In this document: positions 7,799 to 10,348 of the stretch, one piece after another
Numbering within the stretch: the stretch's first letter is position 1
How the letters are laid out: the number at the start of each line of letters is the position of its first letter
Source: Cellvibrionales bacterium
GTDB lineage: Bacteria; Pseudomonadota; Gammaproteobacteria; Pseudomonadales; UBA7434
Reading direction: 5' to 3'
Length of the DNA: 10,348 bases
Assembly: GCA_018668095.1 (NCBI GenBank)
Contig: JABIQF010000020.1
Location: forward strand, 1-10,348
Notes under the pieces: generated by a model
The model's database searches: none
What the model saw: the letters and a program-made list of their open reading frames with translations, nothing else
What the model was told of the DNA's origin: nothing
Made by a program: the position numbers and the translations under genes

Positions 7799-7888
7799 AT
7801 TTTCTTTACTATTAAGTGAAAAATGTTTTTTTCAATTTGGGTGTTTATATCTGAACTAACACGCAAACCATTTCATAAATTTTGATCA

Positions 7889-7934
7889 TCTAACAATGAT
7901 ATTGGCTTAAGCGCTTAAACCGCGGTTAGTTAGA
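7889..7934 (-). repeat. nested inverted repeats in the gspL leader
   Basis: On the minus strand, TCTAAC (7934-7929) and GTTAGA (7894-7889) can pair. They enclose the palindrome AACCGCGGTT (7928-7919) and the stem GGTTTAA/TTAAGCC around a GCGC tetraloop (7921-7904), which has seven pairs including one G-U. No T-run follows, so this is not an intrinsic terminator. If the promoter at 7982-8010 is real, the structure would sit 40-85 bases into the gspL leader RNA. It could equally be an operator, because TTAAGCGCTTAA (7907-7918) is a perfect 12-base palindrome. Confidence 0.4.
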
Positions 7935-7981
7935 CCTTTATAAACAGGCCACAAGCATAACATTTATTGGCCGGCAGACCG

Positions 7982-8010
7982 ATTATAAGTGACATTAAGA
8001 CCTATGCCTG
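7982..8010 (-). promoter_or_regulatory. possible sigma70 promoter for gspL-M-A-B
   Basis: The minus strand has a perfect TATAAT -10 box (7987-7982) and CAGGCA at the -35 place (8010-8005), separated by exactly 17 bases. The -35 box matches the consensus at only three of six positions, so the site would be weak or need an activator. Transcription would start near 7975, leaving a leader of about 175 bases before gspL. The location in an unusual gap inside the operon gives it some weight. Confidence 0.33.
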
Positions 8011-8098
8011 AGCCTATTTAAAATCCAGCCAATTCGAATGGCAGCCTAGATGCTAAACGCGCTTAAAGAGTCATCCAACATGAGAGATGGCATATGAC

Positions 8099-9238
8099 CT
8101 AAGAGCCAGTAACCGCCTCAATAAAGCGGTAGGAATTATCCGTCTCTCGCCGAGATAACACAATGAATTTCGCCGCTTCCCCATAGCCTTTCTGCCGCAC
8201 AATGGTCGAAAGATAAGCAATGCTGCCCGCATAGTTAGCGCGAATATTAATTTCAAAATATTCGCTGGTATGAGAATAAGTAGCCAGTAGAGATGAAACT
8301 GATGAACCTTGATTTGTAGTCCCCGGATTAAATTGACTTGAAAATTGTAAATTGGGTAGAGAAACACGGTTAGAGAAATCGACCAAACTCACAAAGGGCT
8401 CGCTTCTAGCCCCAATAATATCCAAAGCGTTAGCATAACCTATGCCCTCATTATTTCCTGAGCTATTACCCATAGAAGCAACTTGTAATGTGGCAAGCGC
8501 ATAAACTGTAGCGGTATTAACATTAATAGGCAGAACACCGTGTGTCTTAATGGCGGTGATATGCGGCAACAAAACAGCCATCACATTAGCATCAAAGCCA
8601 TTAATCAATCGAAGCTCTGAAACATCAGTCAGCCGCTGATTCCCCACTAAGTAGCCAGGCTCTTGATTAGCATAAGCCTCACCATCACTAGAAAAGCCAT
8701 CGTCTCGATTATCGACATCTAACCAATCTCTTAAATTGTCTGCAAGTGCGTCATCAATATCCAACTCAACCAGCAGGCCACGAAACCGCTCTAGCTCATA
8801 GAGACTAACTTTATTATTATATTGCACGAGGTTATTAATATTATAAAAGCGATTGATATCGACGATATTAACCACGACAGAACCAATATTGTCGATTTCA
8901 AAGGGCATGGGACCTTGAGCCCAAAACTCATCGAGATGGTCACCCTGCGGCGACTTAGCAGTATCTTGCTTAATATTTTCTTGCAAGGCCAATATCGCCA
9001 AATCTTCGGCAGCGAGCGCATAATAATAAGCCTGCGTACGATTAATCATGCCGGTTGTACGCTGCATATCAAGCACTTTGCCAATAATGATTTTAGATGC
9101 AATCAATGTCGCAATGGCAAAAACCAGCAATACGGTAATGAGGGCAACACCCGTCTGCTTACGGCGACCGCCCGCCTCTTTTAAGCGAGATGACTGCCTA
9201 TGCGAGGACGATTTAATAAGATGAGTAATATGCGGCAT
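8099..9238 (-). CDS. gspK: GspK, minor pseudopilin at the pseudopilus tip
   Basis: A 379-residue protein of normal GspK length. An unusually long basic leader of 30 residues ends RRKQTG and is followed by VALITVLLVFAIAT, so prepilin peptidase would cut after Gly30. Position +5 of the mature protein is Thr, not Glu, as expected of GspK, which caps the pseudopilus and needs no Glu5 to pair with a subunit below it in the usual way. The large globular domain carries DINRFYNINNL (about 127-137), an acidic DWLDVDNRDDGFSSDGE stretch (171-187) like the calcium-binding part of GspK, and INVNTA (238-243). It should form the tip complex with GspI and GspJ. No alternative start codon exists inside the leader. 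The ATG at 9238 lies three bases after the gspJ stop, which suggests translational coupling. Confidence 0.95.
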   Translation of the reverse strand: MPHITHLIKSSSHRQSSRLKEAGGRRKQTGVALITVLLVFAIATLIASKIIIGKVLDMQRTTGMINRTQAYYYALAAEDLAILALQENIKQDTAKSPQGDHLDEFWAQGPMPFEIDNIGSVVVNIVDINRFYNINNLVQYNNKVSLYELERFRGLLVELDIDDALADNLRDWLDVDNRDDGFSSDGEAYANQEPGYLVGNQRLTDVSELRLINGFDANVMAVLLPHITAIKTHGVLPINVNTATVYALATLQVASMGNSSGNNEGIGYANALDIIGARSEPFVSLVDFSNRVSLPNLQFSSQFNPGTTNQGSSVSSLLATYSHTSEYFEINIRANYAGSIAYLSTIVRQKGYGEAAKFIVLSRRETDNSYRFIEAVTGS

Positions 9239-9241
9239 AAC

Positions 9242-9946
9242 TTATAACACTCTAAAGATGTGTGTCATCACATCTTCATTTTCAAAAACAATACTCACTT
9301 CGACAGCGGTTGGTGCATCGTAGAATGCTATCGCTGGCGCCACAAACGTTGGCATAGGAATATCACTCCAATCTGAGGTCTCCTGATCCCAAAAACGTGT
9401 TCGAAAATCTACAACTCCACCAATAAGCACTTGTTTTTGTGGCTCGCTGTCTTCTAAGCGATCTAGCACTTGCCAATACAAACGGATTAAATACAAGCGT
9501 TCATCGTTATAGTATTCACTGTCAGAATCCTTAGCTTCGGGATGGTAATCAAGTAGGTAGGCAACACGCTGCAAGTCACTACGTGGCCACTGCAGCGGAT
9601 TCGACCAACCTCCGCGAGTAAATTCAATAAGATATTCGCCGGTTTCAAACAAAAGCGGATCAAGTAGATTATTCTGCCCCTGCCAAACCGGCCTATTGAC
9701 CATTTGACGAAAATCAGAGGCCAACTGCCAGCTCACTCTTTGCACTCTAGCCACCGCGGCCGACTTTCGCTGATTAACCTCTTGCGCAATCACGACTTGA
9801 TCGAGTATTTGGTAGGCAGCAAGGCTTATCCACGAAAAAATAAACATCGCCACTAACGCTTCTATTAAGGTAAAACCCTTATGGCGCTTCACCGTCGACG
9901 CTGTAACCGCAAAAGCAGGAGAAAAGTGATTAGCTAAGGGCGTCAA
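9242..9946 (-). CDS. gspJ: GspJ, minor pseudopilin
   Basis: A 234-residue pseudopilin. The cleavage motif RHKG/FTLIEALVAMFIFSW places the prepilin peptidase cut after Gly24 and Glu at +5 of the mature protein. A hydrophobic N-terminal helix and a beta-rich globular domain follow, with the family-typical VDFRTRFWD near residue 184 and a VEVSIVFE strand near the end. It forms the tip complex with GspI and GspK. The start at 9946 is TTG, overlapping the gspI stop as TTGA, with a good GAGGGG ribosome-binding site seven bases upstream. A GTG at 9892-9890 would give a six-residue leader (MKRHKG) typical of pseudopilins but has no visible ribosome-binding site, so I prefer TTG with modest certainty. 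Confidence 0.95.
   Translation of the reverse strand: MTPLANHFSPAFAVTASTVKRHKGFTLIEALVAMFIFSWISLAAYQILDQVVIAQEVNQRKSAAVARVQRVSWQLASDFRQMVNRPVWQGQNNLLDPLLFETGEYLIEFTRGGWSNPLQWPRSDLQRVAYLLDYHPEAKDSDSEYYNDERLYLIRLYWQVLDRLEDSEPQKQVLIGGVVDFRTRFWDQETSDWSDIPMPTFVAPAIAFYDAPTAVEVSIVFENEDVMTHIFRVL
9255..9276 (-). repeat. 8-base-pair perfect hairpin at the 3' end of gspJ
   Basis: AAGATGTG pairs perfectly with CACATCTT around a six-base loop, inside the last codons of gspJ (Glu-Asp-Val-Met-Thr-His-Ile-Phe). It ends 16 bases before the gspK start codon. No T-run follows, so it is not a terminator. It could affect gspK translation or mRNA stability, or be chance within coding sequence. Confidence 0.5.
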
Positions 9947-10338
9947 AAAACATCCCCTCTAAAACCACTTAATAAAATAGTTGCTGATTGATTGCTACCT
10001 AAGCGCCGCTCATTAGGCCTAACCATGACATCAATGCGACGCATTTTATCATTGGGCGTTTCACTTACAATTAGCTCAACACGCCACTCTCTACCGGCAT
10101 GAGTAATCGTTTCTTCTTCGTTAGTTGTATCAGGAAAGGTGTTTTCAAGCAGCGCCGCATTTAATGCATATTGAGCAATATGTAAGGCCTCAGCCTTATC
10201 ACTTAAGAGGGTTAAATCACGTGTTGCCTGACCAATATTACCCAGCAAGGCTACGCCCGAAAGCGCCAAAACAGCCACTGCCACCATAATCTCTATGAGT
10301 GTAAAACCGCTATTTTTTGAATTCGTTTTTAATTTCAC
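9943..10338 (-). CDS. gspI: GspI, minor pseudopilin
   Basis: A 131-residue pseudopilin of normal GspI length. The motif KNSG/FTLIEIMVAVAVLALSG shows the prepilin peptidase cut after Gly11 and Glu at +5 of the mature protein. A short globular domain follows, ending with the GspI-like pattern GREWRVEL and RRIDVMVRP. GspI is the core subunit of the GspI-J-K tip complex. The proposed start is GTG at 10338-10336. The next in-frame codons upstream have no stop before the window ends, so a slightly earlier start cannot be excluded. The bases GTGA at this point also contain a TGA in another frame (10337-10335), which may be the stop of an upstream gene such as gspH; this would match the overlapping junctions seen elsewhere in the window. 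Confidence 0.93.
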   Translation of the reverse strand: MKLKTNSKNSGFTLIEIMVAVAVLALSGVALLGNIGQATRDLTLLSDKAEALHIAQYALNAALLENTFPDTTNEEETITHAGREWRVELIVSETPNDKMRRIDVMVRPNERRLGSNQSATILLSGFRGDVF

Positions 10339-10348
10339 TTTCGATTTC

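Larger units (their letters stand above)
7799..8098 (-). other. gspK-gspL intergenic region (300 bases), no supported gene
   Basis: Neither strand has a credible gene here; the reading frames are short and lack family features. The region holds a possible promoter (7982-8010), a hairpin (7904-7921) beside the palindrome AACCGCGGTT, a six-base inverted repeat pair (7889-7894 with 7929-7934), and the weak gspL ribosome-binding site. A five-base GTCAT/ATGAC pair lies just after the gspK stop but is too weak to call a terminator. In most T2SS operons gspK and gspL overlap or nearly touch. Confidence 0.6.

Noticed and set aside
7627..7866. 79-codon minus-strand frame over the gspL start
   Set aside because: Overlaps the conserved GspL N-terminus in another frame and has no family features; there is no reason to think it is translated.
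7823..7885. 20-codon plus-strand frame in the gspK-gspL gap
   Set aside because: Very short, AT-rich, no ribosome-binding site, and against the direction of all neighbours.
8070..8098. GTCAT/ATGAC inverted repeat just after gspK as a terminator
   Set aside because: Only five base pairs with a long loop and a short T-run (CTCTTT); too weak to call.
8071..9184. Open frames in other registers over gspK (8071-8367, 8791-9021, 8822-9184)
   Set aside because: All are covered by the clear GspK reading frame with its cleavage site and conserved motifs.

Overview
The window is chromosomal DNA from a Gram-negative bacterium, most likely a marine-type gammaproteobacterium. This is inferred from the type II secretion (T2SS) genes, the GspA/GspB pair, the AddB-like repair protein and the moderately AT-leaning codon use; the genus cannot be read from the sequence. 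All nine genes lie on the minus strand, so the order of transcription runs from high to low coordinates. I see no rRNA, tRNA, CRISPR array, insertion sequence or phage gene, and no convincing intrinsic terminator.

Layout in order of transcription: (1) 10338-8099, the minor pseudopilins gspI, gspJ and gspK, tightly packed with overlapping or near-overlapping junctions. (2) 8098-7799, a 300-base gap without a supported gene, holding a possible promoter and a small cluster of inverted repeats. (3) 7798-5666, the inner-membrane platform genes gspL and gspM, separated by a 99-base gap with a 12-base tandem repeat. (4) 5662-4004, gspA (ExeA-type AAA+ ATPase) and gspB, which in other bacteria help the secretin assemble. 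(5) 3960-1045, a large AddB-like PD-(D/E)XK nuclease of the 'probable DNA repair protein' family. (6) 1048-1, the N-terminal third of a UvrD/AddA-like helicase that runs off the left edge and overlaps the nuclease gene by 4 bases.

The genes form two functional blocks. GspI, GspJ and GspK form the tip of the pseudopilus. GspL and GspM belong to the inner-membrane platform that couples the GspE ATPase to pseudopilus growth. GspA and GspB probably help place or stabilise the secretin in the outer membrane. The second block is a predicted helicase-nuclease pair for double-strand break processing, analogous to AddAB. The close spacing suggests that it may be read partly from the secretion operon.

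No wholly new system stands out. The points most worth a second look are: apparent replacement of all four expected iron-sulfur cysteines in the AddB-like protein while its nuclease motifs stay intact; a GspA that ends shortly after its membrane segment and lacks the peptidoglycan-binding domain of ExeA; a long acidic, low-complexity linker in GspL; and the unusual gaps on both sides of gspL.
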